From Nocardioides alkalitolerans DSM 16699 (lineage in GTDB: Bacteria > Actinomycetota > Actinomycetes > Propionibacteriales > Nocardioidaceae): a stretch of 64,000 bases of DNA. Shown piece by piece: positions 28,341 through 37,587 of this stretch. The first letter of the stretch is position 1. Every line of letters starts with the position of its first letter. The DNA lies in assembly GCF_000426525.1 (NCBI RefSeq), contig NZ_AUFN01000010.1, positions 62,001 to 126,000 on the forward strand, written 5' to 3'. A program made the translations under genes and the position numbers. The notes below the pieces were generated by a model. It did no database searches. It was not told where the DNA came from and saw only the letters and a list, made by a program, of their open reading frames with translations.

Positions 28341-29216
28341 ATGGACCTCGGCCTGCACCTCGCCGCACTCGACGTCGACGGCGGCGACGCCGCGCTCGCG
28401 CCCACGCTCCGCGACGCCGCCCGGGCCGCGGACGAGGCCGGCGTCGCGTGGTTGTCGCTGATGGACCACTGGTTCCAGATGGAGCAGCTCGGCGGCCCGC
28501 ACCGCGCCATGCTCGAGGGCTACACGACGCTGGGCTACCTCGCGGCGCTCACCGAGCGGGTGCGGCTCGGCCTCGTGGTCACGGGCGTCACCTACCGCCA
28601 CCCCGGCCTGCTCGCGAAGACCGTCACCACGCTCGACGTGCTCTCCGGCGGGCGGGCGTTCCTCGGTCTCGGCGCGGCCTGGTACGAGCGCGAGCACCGC
28701 GGGCTCGGGGTGCCGTTCCCGCCGCTCGCGGAGCGCTTCGAGCGGCTCGAGGAGACGCTCCAGGTGATCGACCAGATGTGGAGCGACGACGACGGCCCGT
28801 GGCACGGGCGCCACTACGCGCTCGAGGAGACGATCTGCCTGCCCCGGCCGCTGCAGTCGCCCCGCCCGCCCGTGGTGATCGGCGGCAGCGGCGAGCGCAA
28901 GACGCTGCGCCTCGTCGCGACGTACGCCGACGCCTGCAACCTCTTCGCCACCACGCCCGAGCAGGTGGCCCACAAGATCGCCGTGCTCGACCGGCACTGC
29001 GCCGACGTGGGCCGCGACCCGACGGAGGTCCGTCGCACCGTCATCGGCGGGCCCGACCCCGTGTCCGACCCCGCCGACTTCCTGCGCCAGGCGCAGGCGT
29101 ACGCCGACCTGGGCGTCACCCTCGTGGTCGTCTCGCCGCCGCCCGGGGCCGACCCCGCGGCGTACGCCGCGACCCTCGGCGAGCAGGTCGTGCCGGCGCT
29201 GGCCGAGATCGGCTGA
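28341..29216 (+). CDS. LLM-class F420-dependent oxidoreductase
   Basis: 291 aa bacterial luciferase-like TIM barrel. Segments LGLVVTGVTYRHPGLLAKTV, TLDVLSGGRAFLGLGAAWYE, LPRPLQSPRPPVVIGGSGER are standard for F420-dependent LLM enzymes in Actinobacteria. The reaction is unknown. AAAGG lies upstream of the ATG. It converges on the DHFR-like gene with a 2-nt gap. Confidence 0.93.
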   Translation: MDLGLHLAALDVDGGDAALAPTLRDAARAADEAGVAWLSLMDHWFQMEQLGGPHRAMLEGYTTLGYLAALTERVRLGLVVTGVTYRHPGLLAKTVTTLDVLSGGRAFLGLGAAWYEREHRGLGVPFPPLAERFERLEETLQVIDQMWSDDDGPWHGRHYALEETICLPRPLQSPRPPVVIGGSGERKTLRLVATYADACNLFATTPEQVAHKIAVLDRHCADVGRDPTEVRRTVIGGPDPVSDPADFLRQAQAYADLGVTLVVVSPPPGADPAAYAATLGEQVVPALAEIG

Positions 29217-29218
29217 CC

Positions 29219-29782
29219 TCAGCGTCGGACGTCGGCCACGAGCTTCGTGACGCCGTTGGCGTAGGTCTCCGACTCGCGCACGTCGAGCACCTGCTTGTCC
29301 TTGTCGGCGCCGCTGAAGAGCCGGCGGCCGGCGCCGAGCAGCACCGGGAAGACCAGCAGGTGGTAGCGGTCGACCAGCCCGGCGTCCGCGAGCGCGGCGC
29401 CCAGCGTGGCGCTGCCGTGCACGATCACCGGGCCGCCGTCGGTCTCCTTCAGCGCGGCCACGTCGTCGAGCGAGCGCAGCACGGTCGCGGGCCAGCGCGG
29501 GTCGTCGCCCTCCAGCGTGGTGGAGACGACGTAGCGCGGCATCGCGTTGTAGCCGGCGAAGTAGTCGGCGTCGGGCCACACCGGCGCGAAGGCCTCGTAG
29601 CTGACCCGGCCCAGCAGCAGCGCGCCCGCCTCCTCCTGCTCGCGGCCCTTGAGGTCGTAGACGGCGTCGACGTGCTCGAGGTCGGCGAAGGTCCAGCCGC
29701 TGTTGCGGTAGCCGGGCTCCCCGCCCGGCGCCTCCATGACGCCGTCGAGCGAGACGAAGGCGGTGACGACGAGCTGACGCAT
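29219..29782 (-). CDS. Dihydrofolate-reductase-like (RibD C-terminal) protein
   Basis: 187 aa with the RibD_C/DHFR fold: RQLVVTAFVSLDGVMEAPGG, ALLLGRVSYEAFAPVWP, VIVHGSATLGAALADAGLVD, YHLLVFPVLLGAGRRLF. Such short stand-alone proteins are NADPH-dependent reductases of unknown substrate, distinct from FolA. The ATG has GAGGAGAA upstream. Confidence 0.93.
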   Translation of the reverse strand: MRQLVVTAFVSLDGVMEAPGGEPGYRNSGWTFADLEHVDAVYDLKGREQEEAGALLLGRVSYEAFAPVWPDADYFAGYNAMPRYVVSTTLEGDDPRWPATVLRSLDDVAALKETDGGPVIVHGSATLGAALADAGLVDRYHLLVFPVLLGAGRRLFSGADKDKQVLDVRESETYANGVTKLVADVRR

Positions 29783-29901
29783 GGGGTTCTCCTCGGGTGC
29801 GGGCGGCTGCCTCGGTGGTGCGGTCGGACGGATGGACCCGTCGGCGGGCGTGAACTCATCGCAGGTCGCTCGCGCCGTGCCGATCCTCCCCTCGCGGCCT
29901 C

Positions 29902-29935
29902 GTTCAGCGGCGCTTCAGCGACGGGTCGGCACAAT
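29902..29935 (+). promoter_or_regulatory. Regulator box and -10 of the response-regulator gene
   Basis: GTTCAG (29902-29907) and CTTCAG (29913-29918) form a direct repeat 11 bp apart. CACAAT (29930-29935) is a -10 candidate 6 nt before the ATG at 29942. The second half-site occupies the -35 region, as for an activator that contacts sigma. Confidence 0.6.
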
Positions 29936-29941
29936 GACGCC

Positions 29942-30619
29942 ATGCGTGTTCTGGTGGTCGACGACGAACGGCGTCTCGCGCGCTCCCTCAAGCTGGGGCT
30001 GGAGGCCGAGGGCATGGCCGTCGACGTCGCCCACGACGGCACCGACGGGCTCTGGCTCGCGCGGGAGAACCCGTACGACGCGATCGTGCTCGACCTCATG
30101 CTGCCGGGCATCAACGGCTACAAGGTCTGCTCGACCCTGCGCGCGGAGGAGAACTGGACCCCGATCCTCATGCTGACCGCCAAGGACGGCGAGTGGGACC
30201 AGGTGGAGGGGCTCGACACGGGCGCCGACGACTACCTGACCAAGCCGTTCTCGTTCCCCGTCCTCGTGGCGCGCCTGCGCGCCGTCGCCCGCCGCGGCGC
30301 CAAGGAGCGTCCGACCCTGCTGGAGGCGGGCGACCTGCGCCTCGACCCGGCCGCCCGCCGCGCCTGGCGCGGCGACACCGAGCTCACCCTGACGTCGCGC
30401 GAGATGTCGCTGCTCGCCCACCTGCTGCGCCACCGCGGCGACGTGGTCTCCAAGCGCCAGGTGCTCGACGCGGTCTGGGACGTCGACTTCGACGGCGACC
30501 CCAACATCGTGGAGGTCTACGTGCGCCACCTGCGCAACAAGATCGACCGGCCCTTCGACCGCGACGCCATCCAGACCGTCCGCGGCGCCGGCTACCGCCT
30601 GGCGAGCGACGGTGGCTGA
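29942..30619 (+). CDS. OmpR-family response regulator
   Basis: 225 aa. Receiver: RVLVVDDERR acidic pocket, phospho-acceptor Asp51 in DAIVLDLMLPG, Thr in MLTAKD, Lys in LTKPFSF. DNA-binding winged helix from about 130: LTSREMSLLAHLLRHRGDVV and VEVYVRHLRNKIDRPF. The last codons GGC TGA lie in the first unit of a 9-bp repeat that also holds the kinase GTG. Direct TTCAG repeats stand in front of it and of the PepSY gene, so autoregulation is likely. Confidence 0.95.
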   Translation: MRVLVVDDERRLARSLKLGLEAEGMAVDVAHDGTDGLWLARENPYDAIVLDLMLPGINGYKVCSTLRAEENWTPILMLTAKDGEWDQVEGLDTGADDYLTKPFSFPVLVARLRAVARRGAKERPTLLEAGDLRLDPAARRAWRGDTELTLTSREMSLLAHLLRHRGDVVSKRQVLDAVWDVDFDGDPNIVEVYVRHLRNKIDRPFDRDAIQTVRGAGYRLASDGG

Positions 30620-30656
30620 GGTGGCTGAGGTGGCTGAGGTGGCTGAGGTGGCAGGG
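30612..30656 (+). repeat. 9-bp tandem repeat at the regulator/kinase junction
   Basis: Four exact copies of GTGGCTGAG (30612-30647) and a fifth degenerate copy GTGGCAGGG. They code for AEV repeats at the kinase N-terminus, and every copy offers an in-frame GTG. Confidence 0.95.
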
Positions 30657-32087
30657 GCGACGGCGGGGCGCGACCCGTCCACGCGCGTACGGCGGGGCGC
30701 CGGCGTGCGGGTGCGCACGACGGTCGCCGCCACCCTCGTCGTCGCGCTCGCCTTCACCGCCGGCGCGGTCGTCCTCGTGCTGGCGCTGGGCGCCTCCCTG
30801 CGCGGGGCCGCCGAGACCAGCGCGGAGAACCGCGCCGAGGAGATTGCCGACCTGCTGGACGGCGGCGGCCCCGCGGCCCTGCCGGCCGAGTCGACCGAGC
30901 GCGCCGACGATCCCGCCGACGACCGGACGGGGCAGGGGCGCGACGGGGAGGACGAGGACGAGGACGAGGACGTCGCCGAGATCGCCTGGCAGGTCGCCCA
31001 GGACGACGCCGTCGTCGCCTCGTCGGGCTCCGGCGGCCGGCTCCTCCCCCTGGGCGACACCCGCACCGACCTCGACGGCGACCCCTACGTCGTCGTCACC
31101 GAGCGCGTCGAGCACGAGGGCACGACGTACGTCGTCTCGGGTGCCGCGTCGCTCGAGGGCGCCGACGACTCCGTCGCCGCCCTCTGGCCGCTGCTGGCCG
31201 TGGGCATCCCCGTGGCCGTGCTCCTCGTCGGCGCCACGACCTGGGTCGTCACCGGGCGCGCACTGCGCCCGGTGGAACGGATCCGGGAGCGCGTGGCGAG
31301 CATCGGCAGCAGCGCGCTCGACCAGCGCGTGCCGGTGCCGCCGTCACGCGACGAGGTCGCGCGGCTCGCGCACACGATGAACGACATGCTCGAACGCCTC
31401 GAGACGTCGGCGACGAAGCAGCGCCAGTTCGTGTCCGACACCTCCCACGAGCTCCGCTCCCCCCTCGCCGGCCTGCGCCAGACCGCCGAGGTCGCGCGCG
31501 CCCACCCGGACGCGCTCGAGCCCGGCGAGCTGACCGAGGCCGTGCTCGAGGAGACGGCGCGGATGCAGCACCTCGTCGAGCAGATGCTCGTGCTGACCCG
31601 CACCGAGGAGGGCGCGAGCACGCGCCGCCAGGCGGACGTCGACCTCGACGACCTGCTCCTCGCCGAGGCCTCCCGCGTGCGTCGTGCCTTCCCCGGCGTC
31701 GAGGTCGACAGCACGGGGGTGGCGCCCGTCCGCGCGCACGGCGACGGGCCCGCCCTCGCCCAGGTGGTGCGCAACCTCGTCGACAACGCCGTGCGCCACA
31801 GCGCCGGCAGGCTGCGCCTCGGCACGACGACGCCCGAGCCCGGCTGGCTCGAGGTCGCGGTGGAGGACGACGGCAGCGGCGTCGCCCCCGACCAGCGCGA
31901 GCGGGTCTTCGAGCGCTTCGTGCGCCTCGACGAGGCCCGCGCCCGCGACGACGGCGGGAGCGGCCTCGGCCTGGCCATCGTCCGGGAGGTCGCGCGGGCG
32001 CACGGCGGCGAGGCGCGCGTCGACGCCTCCCCCCTCGGCGGCGCGCGGTTCGTCGTACGCCTGCCGGTCGCTCGCGACGCCTCCTGA
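30612..32087 (+). CDS. Sensor histidine kinase
   Basis: 491 aa from the first GTG. Order: (AEV)n tail, basic stretch, membrane helix at about 32-55, extracellular sensor to about 185 with a DEDEDED run, second helix (LLAVGIPVAVLLVGATTWVV), HAMP, HisKA with His279 in SDTSHELRSPLAGLRQ, and HATPase with NLVDNAVRHSAG, DDGSGVAPDQR and GGSGLGLAIVREV. It overlaps the regulator by 8 nt. The real start among five GTG codons is uncertain. The partner is the preceding regulator; a PepSY protein follows. Confidence 0.94.
   Translation: MAEVAEVAEVAEVAGATAGRDPSTRVRRGAGVRVRTTVAATLVVALAFTAGAVVLVLALGASLRGAAETSAENRAEEIADLLDGGGPAALPAESTERADDPADDRTGQGRDGEDEDEDEDVAEIAWQVAQDDAVVASSGSGGRLLPLGDTRTDLDGDPYVVVTERVEHEGTTYVVSGAASLEGADDSVAALWPLLAVGIPVAVLLVGATTWVVTGRALRPVERIRERVASIGSSALDQRVPVPPSRDEVARLAHTMNDMLERLETSATKQRQFVSDTSHELRSPLAGLRQTAEVARAHPDALEPGELTEAVLEETARMQHLVEQMLVLTRTEEGASTRRQADVDLDDLLLAEASRVRRAFPGVEVDSTGVAPVRAHGDGPALAQVVRNLVDNAVRHSAGRLRLGTTTPEPGWLEVAVEDDGSGVAPDQRERVFERFVRLDEARARDDGGSGLGLAIVREVARAHGGEARVDASPLGGARFVVRLPVARDAS
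30948..30971 (+). repeat. 6-bp tandem repeat in the kinase sensor domain
   Basis: Four copies of GAGGAC encode (ED)4 in the extracellular part of the kinase. Confidence 0.85.
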
Positions 32088-32105
32088 CCTGCGCGGACGC
32101 GGTTC

Positions 32106-32159
32106 CTGAACGCACGTTCAGACGCCTTCAGGGAGGGTTCAGCGACGTCGTCGCAGAGT
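32106..32159 (+). promoter_or_regulatory. Regulator boxes and -10 of the PepSY gene
   Basis: GTTCAG at 32116, CTTCAG at 32126 and GTTCAG at 32137 are spaced 10 and 11 bp. CAGAGT (32154-32159) is placed exactly as CACAAT is in the regulator promoter. A CTGAAC at 32106 forms an inverted pair with the first GTTCAG. Confidence 0.55.
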
Positions 32160-32216
32160 GGTGCCATCACGACGGGGCGCACCGCCCCGGACACCCCGAC
32201 ACCACGGAGGAACACC

Positions 32217-32816
32217 ATGAGCATCGGCCAGAAGATCACCGCCAAGCGCGTCCTCGTCCCCGGCATCGCGGCCGTCGCCGTGCTCGGCGCCGGCGGCGCC
32301 TTCTGGGCCGCCACGGCCGACGGCGACGACCTGACCCGTGACGACCGCGAGCGCGCCGAGGCCGCCGCCGTCGAGGAGGTCGGCAGCGGCCGGGCCGTGG
32401 ACGCGGACCTCGACGACGACACCGACGAGGGCGGCTCGCGCCTCTACGACGTCGAGGTCGTCGACGCCGACGGCCTGCAGTGGGACGTCGTGCTCGACGA
32501 GGACTTCACGGTCCTCAGCAGCCGCGCCGACGACGACGGCGACCGCTACGACGACGACCGGGACGACGACCGGTACGACGACGACCGCGCCGACGCGGCG
32601 TCGGTCGAGGCCGACGACCAGCCGATCGGCGACGCCGAGCGCACCGAGGTGGCCACCGCCGCCGAGGCGGCCGTCGAGGGCGGCACCGCCGTCGACGTCG
32701 ACCGCAGCGACGACGCCGGCGAGGCCTTCGAGGTCGAGGTCCGCGACGCGCAGGGCCAGGACTGGGACGTCACCCTCGACGCCGACCTCGGCGTGATCTC
32801 CGCCGTCCGCGACTGA
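32217..32816 (+). CDS. Exported protein with two PepSY-like domains
   Basis: 199 aa. Signal-peptide-like N-terminus KRVLVPGIAAVAVLGAGGAF (no lipobox Cys), then two similar units separated by an Asp/Arg/Tyr linker (DRYDDDRDDDRYDDDR). Each unit has the LYDVEVVDADGLQWDVVLDE / FEVEVRDAQGQDWDVTLDAD pattern of PepSY domains. Such proteins often accompany kinase/regulator pairs and may modulate them or bind metal. GGAGG ribosome site before the ATG; TTCAG boxes upstream suggest control by the adjacent regulator. Confidence 0.88.
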   Translation: MSIGQKITAKRVLVPGIAAVAVLGAGGAFWAATADGDDLTRDDRERAEAAAVEEVGSGRAVDADLDDDTDEGGSRLYDVEVVDADGLQWDVVLDEDFTVLSSRADDDGDRYDDDRDDDRYDDDRADAASVEADDQPIGDAERTEVATAAEAAVEGGTAVDVDRSDDAGEAFEVEVRDAQGQDWDVTLDADLGVISAVRD

Positions 32817-32861
32817 CCGGCGCGGCCACCCGGCCGCACGCCGTACGACCCGCACCACCAC

Positions 32862-32897
32862 CGACGCCCGCTCCGCCATCCGGCGGCGCGGGCGTCG
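32862..32897. terminator. Hairpin terminator between convergent genes
   Basis: CGACGCCCGC pairs with GCGGGCGTCG; one mismatch, then CCGCC/GGCGG around loop ATCC. Lies after the PepSY gene and the convergent phosphodiesterase. Confidence 0.75.
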
Positions 32898-32914
32898 TGC
32901 TGCGCGGGGGCGGG

Positions 32915-34072
32915 TCAGCCGACGAGGATCGGGATGCTCATCTCGGCCGACGTCAGCGACCCGTGGAGGCCGACCATGGACGTCTCGTAGGAGAACCGGC
33001 TCCGCGACACCACGGCGGTGGAGCCGGTGCAGGCGACCACGACGTCGCCCAGCCGCGGCCTCACGGCGTCGGTGGTGGGCCCGAACCAGCCGCGCGCGAG
33101 GGCCTCCTCGCGGGTCAGCACGAGCGCGCGCTCGCCGAGCGTCGCGGTCCACGACGCGACGACGTCCGGCACGGCGCCGTCCGCGCAGTAGAGGTGGCGC
33201 AACCGGGCCTCGCCGCCGAGGAGCACGACCCCGGCCGTCAGCTCGGGATGGTCGTCCACGTCGACCTGCGCGGCCGGCGAGGTGTCGACCATGCCGTGGT
33301 CGGCGACGACGAGCAGGCGCACCGAGGGGGGCAGCGCGTCCCGGATCTGCTCGGCCTCGGCGTCGATCGTCGCCAGCTGCTGCAGCCACGGCGTCGAGGC
33401 GACCCCGTGCTTGTGACCGGTCCGGTCGAGGTCGGCGTCGTAGACGTAGGTGAGCGACGGGTGGCGCGACGCGGCGGCCGTCACGGCGGCGACGCGCTCG
33501 CCGGCGAGGTCGGCCCCGACGTACTCCGCCCCGCGGTGCGCGGCCCGGGTCAGGCCCGAGGTGGCGTACTCGCGCTTGTTCACCGAGCTGACGATCACCC
33601 CCGCCGCGGAGAGCCGGGAGAACAGCGTGGGGTGGGGCTGCCACACGAGCGGGTCGACCTGGTCGTCCCACTTCAACGGGTAGAGGAGCCGGTCGGTGCC
33701 GGGGATGCGCGAGCTGAACCCGACCAGACCGTGGGTGCCCGGCGTCAGGCCGGTGCCGAGCGAGGTGAGGCTGGTGGCGGTCGTGGAGGGCACGCCCGCC
33801 GTGCCCGCCTCGGAGGCGGCCATGAGGGCGGAGAGGTACGGCGCGGCGTGGCCGTAGCGGAGCAGCAGCTCGGACCCGAGCCCGTCGACGAGGAGGACGA
33901 CGTACGACGGGGCGTCGGGCAGCAGGAGGCCGGTCGGCAGGTCGGGGACGACGTCACGCCCCACGCCCAGGGCGCGGGCGACCGCCGGGACGACGTCGCC
34001 GAGCGAGCGGGACCCGTACGCCGGCTCGACGAAGTCCTGGCCCGCCCCCGACGGACCGGGGACGGCGCTCAC
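32915..34072 (-). CDS. Alkaline-phosphatase-superfamily phosphodiesterase/nucleotide pyrophosphatase
   Basis: 385 aa from a GTG overlapping DUF5998 as GTGA. Metal and nucleophile motifs: YVVLLVDGLGSELL (Asp), VPSTTATSLTSLGTG (Thr nucleophile), YVYDADLDRTGHKHG and LLVVADHGMVDT. No signal peptide, so cytosolic. The family hydrolyses phosphodiesters or pyrophosphates; substrate not known. Coupled with DUF5998. Confidence 0.92.
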   Translation of the reverse strand: MSAVPGPSGAGQDFVEPAYGSRSLGDVVPAVARALGVGRDVVPDLPTGLLLPDAPSYVVLLVDGLGSELLLRYGHAAPYLSALMAASEAGTAGVPSTTATSLTSLGTGLTPGTHGLVGFSSRIPGTDRLLYPLKWDDQVDPLVWQPHPTLFSRLSAAGVIVSSVNKREYATSGLTRAAHRGAEYVGADLAGERVAAVTAAASRHPSLTYVYDADLDRTGHKHGVASTPWLQQLATIDAEAEQIRDALPPSVRLLVVADHGMVDTSPAAQVDVDDHPELTAGVVLLGGEARLRHLYCADGAVPDVVASWTATLGERALVLTREEALARGWFGPTTDAVRPRLGDVVVACTGSTAVVSRSRFSYETSMVGLHGSLTSAEMSIPILVG

Positions 34073-34656
34073 GCGCCGCGCGTGCGCGCGGAGAGCGAGT
34101 CGGCGAAGGCGAGCAGGCCGAGGACGGCCTCCTTGCCGTCGGCCGCGGCCGAGACGCGCAACGAGAAGTCGTCGGTGAGCAGCTCGCCGGTGTAGCCGTG
34201 GTCGGCGTCGCACTCCGGGTCCTCGCACGCGGCGGGCATCAGCTCGATGCGGCTGACGCCGCCCCAGCCGATGGTGAGCACGGCCTCGGCGGGCAGGCTC
34301 GGACCCTTGGTCGGGTTGGTCGTCATGCGGGTCACCACCACGGACTTCACCGAGGAGAGCGCCACCGCCTCCGACGACGTCGACGTGTAGGGCTGCGGCA
34401 GCAGGTGGTCGCCGGCGTGCTCGTCGGTGTGCACCTGGATGAGGCGGGTGGGCGTCAGGACCGCGACGGTGATGTGGCGACGGACCTCGTCGCGCTCGAT
34501 GGTCGGCTCGTGGTGCACGTAGAAGGAGACGACCTCCTCGCCCGCCACGGCACCGGCGACACCGTCGACGACGACCTCGGGGTAGTACCCCGTCCGTTCG
34601 ATCGCCTCCCGGAGGGCGTGGGTGCGGTCGGCGTCGTGGGTGGAGCGGCTCGGCAT
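34069..34656 (-). CDS. DUF5998 protein
   Basis: 195 aa. Contains ALREAIERTGYYPEVVVDGV, VVSFYVHHEPTIERDEVRRH, VLTPTRLIQVHTDEHAGD and VLTIGWGGVSRIELMPAACE. A conserved actinobacterial family of unknown function, usually paired with the phosphodiesterase that follows here. It has a CxxxxC (CEDPEC) that might bind metal. Start at 34656 has CACACT six nt upstream; longer frames are shadows of the next gene. Confidence 0.88.
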   Translation of the reverse strand: MPSRSTHDADRTHALREAIERTGYYPEVVVDGVAGAVAGEEVVSFYVHHEPTIERDEVRRHITVAVLTPTRLIQVHTDEHAGDHLLPQPYTSTSSEAVALSSVKSVVVTRMTTNPTKGPSLPAEAVLTIGWGGVSRIELMPAACEDPECDADHGYTGELLTDDFSLRVSAAADGKEAVLGLLAFADSLSARTRGA

Positions 34657-34775
34657 GACCGAAGTGTGGCACGGCACGGCGCAGGGGGCCGATTCAGTCG
34701 ACGCCGGACCACGCCGAACGGGCTCGACTGCGACGCCCGGCGTCCCGGGGCGTTGCAGAACTGCCGGCTCGGGGG

Positions 34776-37472
34776 TCAGTCCGGGAGCGTGTCGCCGACC
34801 ATCGCGTTGAGCCGGCGCACGAACCAGTCGGACCGCGCGTCGACCGACGGCTCGACGCGGGCCGAGGCGCTCAGCACCGTGGCGCCGTCGACGCCGGCGA
34901 GCACGAGCGAGAGGTCGAGGGAGCGCAGCTGCGGGAGGTCGTTCTGCAGCTGGGCGACCCGCCGCACGAGCCGCTCGACGTCCTCGACGTCGGCCACGTC
35001 GCCGCCCCGGTAGCCGAACAGCAGCGGCGCGCTCTTGATCTCGCGCACCATCTCGGCGGCGTCGACCTTGCTCAGCGGCGGGATCCGGTAGGCGCGGTCG
35101 CCCAGGAGCTCGGTGAGCGGTCCGGAGATGCCGAACGAGATCACGGGCCCGAACAGCGGGTCCTCGAGCGACCCGATCGAGACGGGCACGCCGGGCGGCG
35201 CGACCTTCTGCACCACGAAGCCGGCCGAGACCGGGTCGGAGATGACGTCGCCGAGGAAGGCCCAGGCGTCCTCCATCTCCGCGCGGTTGTCGATGTTGCG
35301 CCACACGTGCGCCTGGTCGGGGCGCTCCCGCAGCCGCTCGGCGGTGGCCTTGAGCACCACGCCCCAGCCCAGCTTCTCGCCCGCGGCGACCGCCTCCTCG
35401 CGCGACGTGACGGGCTGGGCGGCCCAGAGGTCGATGCCATAGAGGGCCAGCAGCTCGGCGAGCTCGCCCGACTCCAGCACGCGCCCGTCGGGGTGGCGCT
35501 GGAGCAGCTCGGTCACGAAGCGCTTGGCCGGGAGGCTGTCGATCTCGTCGTCGTCGCTCTCGTCCTGCTTGCCCAGCCACACGGCGTAGCCGACCACGCA
35601 GGCGAGCGCGCGCACGGCGGCCTCGACGGCGGGGTACGACGGCACCGAGCCGCGCCCGGCGGTGGAGCCGGCCACGTCGGGCACACGGAGCAGCTCGGGC
35701 ACACCCTCGGCGCCGAGGAAGGTCGAGACGAGCGGCTTGTCGGACTGCTCGCCGACGGCGGCGAGCACGTTCGCGACGTCCTCCCCCGACACGTTGAGCG
35801 GCGGGATGTAGACCGCCACGACGGCGTCGACGTCCGGGTCGTCGATGGCCGCGTCGAGCGCGTCCTCGAAGTCCTCGGCGCCCGCGTCGGCGCCGAGCTG
35901 CATCGACTTGTTCACGACCAGGCCCACGGAGACCGCCGCGTCGGTGGCGAGCAGGCCCAGCGCGTCGGAGTTGCCGACGACGGCCACGCGGCGGCCGCGC
36001 GGGAGCGGCTGGTGCGCGAGCAGCTGGGCGACGTCGAACATCTCCTCGAGCGTGTCGACCTGGATGACGCCCGACTGGGCGAACATCGCGTCGACGGCCT
36101 CCGGCGGGGCACCGATCGTGCGCACCGCGTGGCCCATCGGCACGCCCTGGGTGTTGCGACCCGAGCGCACGGCCACGATCGGCTTGCGCCGCGAGACCCG
36201 GCGGGTGATGCGGGAGAACTTGCGCGGGTTGCCGATGGACTCCAGGTAGAGCAGCACGACCTCGGTCTGGTCGTCCTCCTCCCAGTACTGCAGGAGGTCG
36301 TTGCCCGAGACGTCGGCGCGGTTGCCGGCGGAGACGAACGTCGAGAGGCCGAGCCCGCGGTTGTTGACCTTCTCGAGGATGGCCGAGCCGAGCGCACCCG
36401 ACTGGCAGAAGAAGCCGGCGCGCCCGCGGGGCGGCATCACCGTCGAGAGGGAGGCGTTGAGCTGGTGGGCCGGGTCGGTGTTGATGACGCCGAGGCAGTT
36501 GGGGCCGATGAGCCGCAGGCCGTAGGACCGGGCGAGCCCGACGAGGCGGCGCTGGCGCTGCCGACCCTCGTCGCCGGTCTCGGCGAAGCCCGAGGAGATG
36601 ACGATGAGCCCGTGCACGCCCTTGGCCGCGCAGTCGAGCACGACGTCCTGCACCGCCTCGGCCGGCACGGCCACGATCGCGATGTCGACCTCGCCGGGGA
36701 TGTCGCCGACCGACGCGTACGACGGGAGCCCCGCCACCGCCTCGGTCGAGGGGTTCACGACGTACACCCGGCCCGTGTAGTCGCCCATCACCAGGTTGCG
36801 CACCAGGGTGCGGCCGATCGTGTCCTGACGGCGGCTGGCGCCGATGATCGCGACCGAGCGCGCCTCGAAGAACGCCTCGATCGAGGCGGCCTCGGCGCGG
36901 TGCTCCCGCTGCTGCATGACGCCGATGGCAGTCTCGGTGGGGTCGATGTCGAACTCGAGGGTGACGACGCCGTCCTCGAAGCCGGACGCGATCTTGTAGC
37001 CGGCGTCGCGGAAGGTCTGGATCATCCGGACGTTGTCGGGCAGCACGTCGGCGGTGAACACCTCGAGCCCGTTCTCCCGTCCCGCCTGGGCGAGGTGCTC
37101 GAGGAGCACCTGGGCGATGCCGCGGCCCTGGTGGTCGTCCTGCACGAGGAAGGCGACCTCGGCGCGCCGGGGCTCGACCGCGTCGTAGCGGCCCACCGCG
37201 ATCATGTCGCCGCGCACCGTCAGCACGAACGCCACCCGGTTGACGTGGTCGACGTTGGTGAAGCGCAGCACGTCGCGCGCGGAGAGCCGGGGCATCGGCG
37301 TGAAGAAGCGGTAGTACTTCGACTCGTCGGACACCCGGGCGTAGAAGTCGACGAGCAGGTCGGCGTCGCCGGGGCCGATCGGCCGGATGTGCGCCGTGCG
37401 GCCGTCGCGGAGCAGGACGTCGGCCTCCCAGTGGCGCGGGGGCTCGGGAACCTCGACGGTCGGAGTGCTCAC
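34776..37472 (-). CDS. GNAT acetyltransferase fused to ADP-forming acyl-CoA synthetase-like domains
   Basis: 898 aa. Residues 18-175 are a GNAT domain ([20 protein letters not shown], acetyl-CoA loop QGRGIA). From about 205 come the CoA-binding and ligase domains ([43 protein letters not shown]) and from about 690 an ATP-grasp part ([26 protein letters not shown]). This combination is a Pat-like protein lysine acetyltransferase that modifies enzymes such as acetyl-CoA synthetase; the GNAT is N-terminal, the reverse of Salmonella Pat. GTG at 37472 or 37478. Divergent from parC. Confidence 0.9.
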   Translation of the reverse strand: MSTPTVEVPEPPRHWEADVLLRDGRTAHIRPIGPGDADLLVDFYARVSDESKYYRFFTPMPRLSARDVLRFTNVDHVNRVAFVLTVRGDMIAVGRYDAVEPRRAEVAFLVQDDHQGRGIAQVLLEHLAQAGRENGLEVFTADVLPDNVRMIQTFRDAGYKIASGFEDGVVTLEFDIDPTETAIGVMQQREHRAEAASIEAFFEARSVAIIGASRRQDTIGRTLVRNLVMGDYTGRVYVVNPSTEAVAGLPSYASVGDIPGEVDIAIVAVPAEAVQDVVLDCAAKGVHGLIVISSGFAETGDEGRQRQRRLVGLARSYGLRLIGPNCLGVINTDPAHQLNASLSTVMPPRGRAGFFCQSGALGSAILEKVNNRGLGLSTFVSAGNRADVSGNDLLQYWEEDDQTEVVLLYLESIGNPRKFSRITRRVSRRKPIVAVRSGRNTQGVPMGHAVRTIGAPPEAVDAMFAQSGVIQVDTLEEMFDVAQLLAHQPLPRGRRVAVVGNSDALGLLATDAAVSVGLVVNKSMQLGADAGAEDFEDALDAAIDDPDVDAVVAVYIPPLNVSGEDVANVLAAVGEQSDKPLVSTFLGAEGVPELLRVPDVAGSTAGRGSVPSYPAVEAAVRALACVVGYAVWLGKQDESDDDEIDSLPAKRFVTELLQRHPDGRVLESGELAELLALYGIDLWAAQPVTSREEAVAAGEKLGWGVVLKATAERLRERPDQAHVWRNIDNRAEMEDAWAFLGDVISDPVSAGFVVQKVAPPGVPVSIGSLEDPLFGPVISFGISGPLTELLGDRAYRIPPLSKVDAAEMVREIKSAPLLFGYRGGDVADVEDVERLVRRVAQLQNDLPQLRSLDLSLVLAGVDGATVLSASARVEPSVDARSDWFVRRLNAMVGDTLPD

Positions 37473-37587
37473 GGGCACGAACTTACCGTCTGCACGCCGC
37501 CGCCGGAGCCGGTCGGTGCCCCCGGGGCCCGGAGCCGTCCGGCGTGCCCCGCGCACCGGCGCGCCCGGCCTCGGCGAGAATGCCCCC

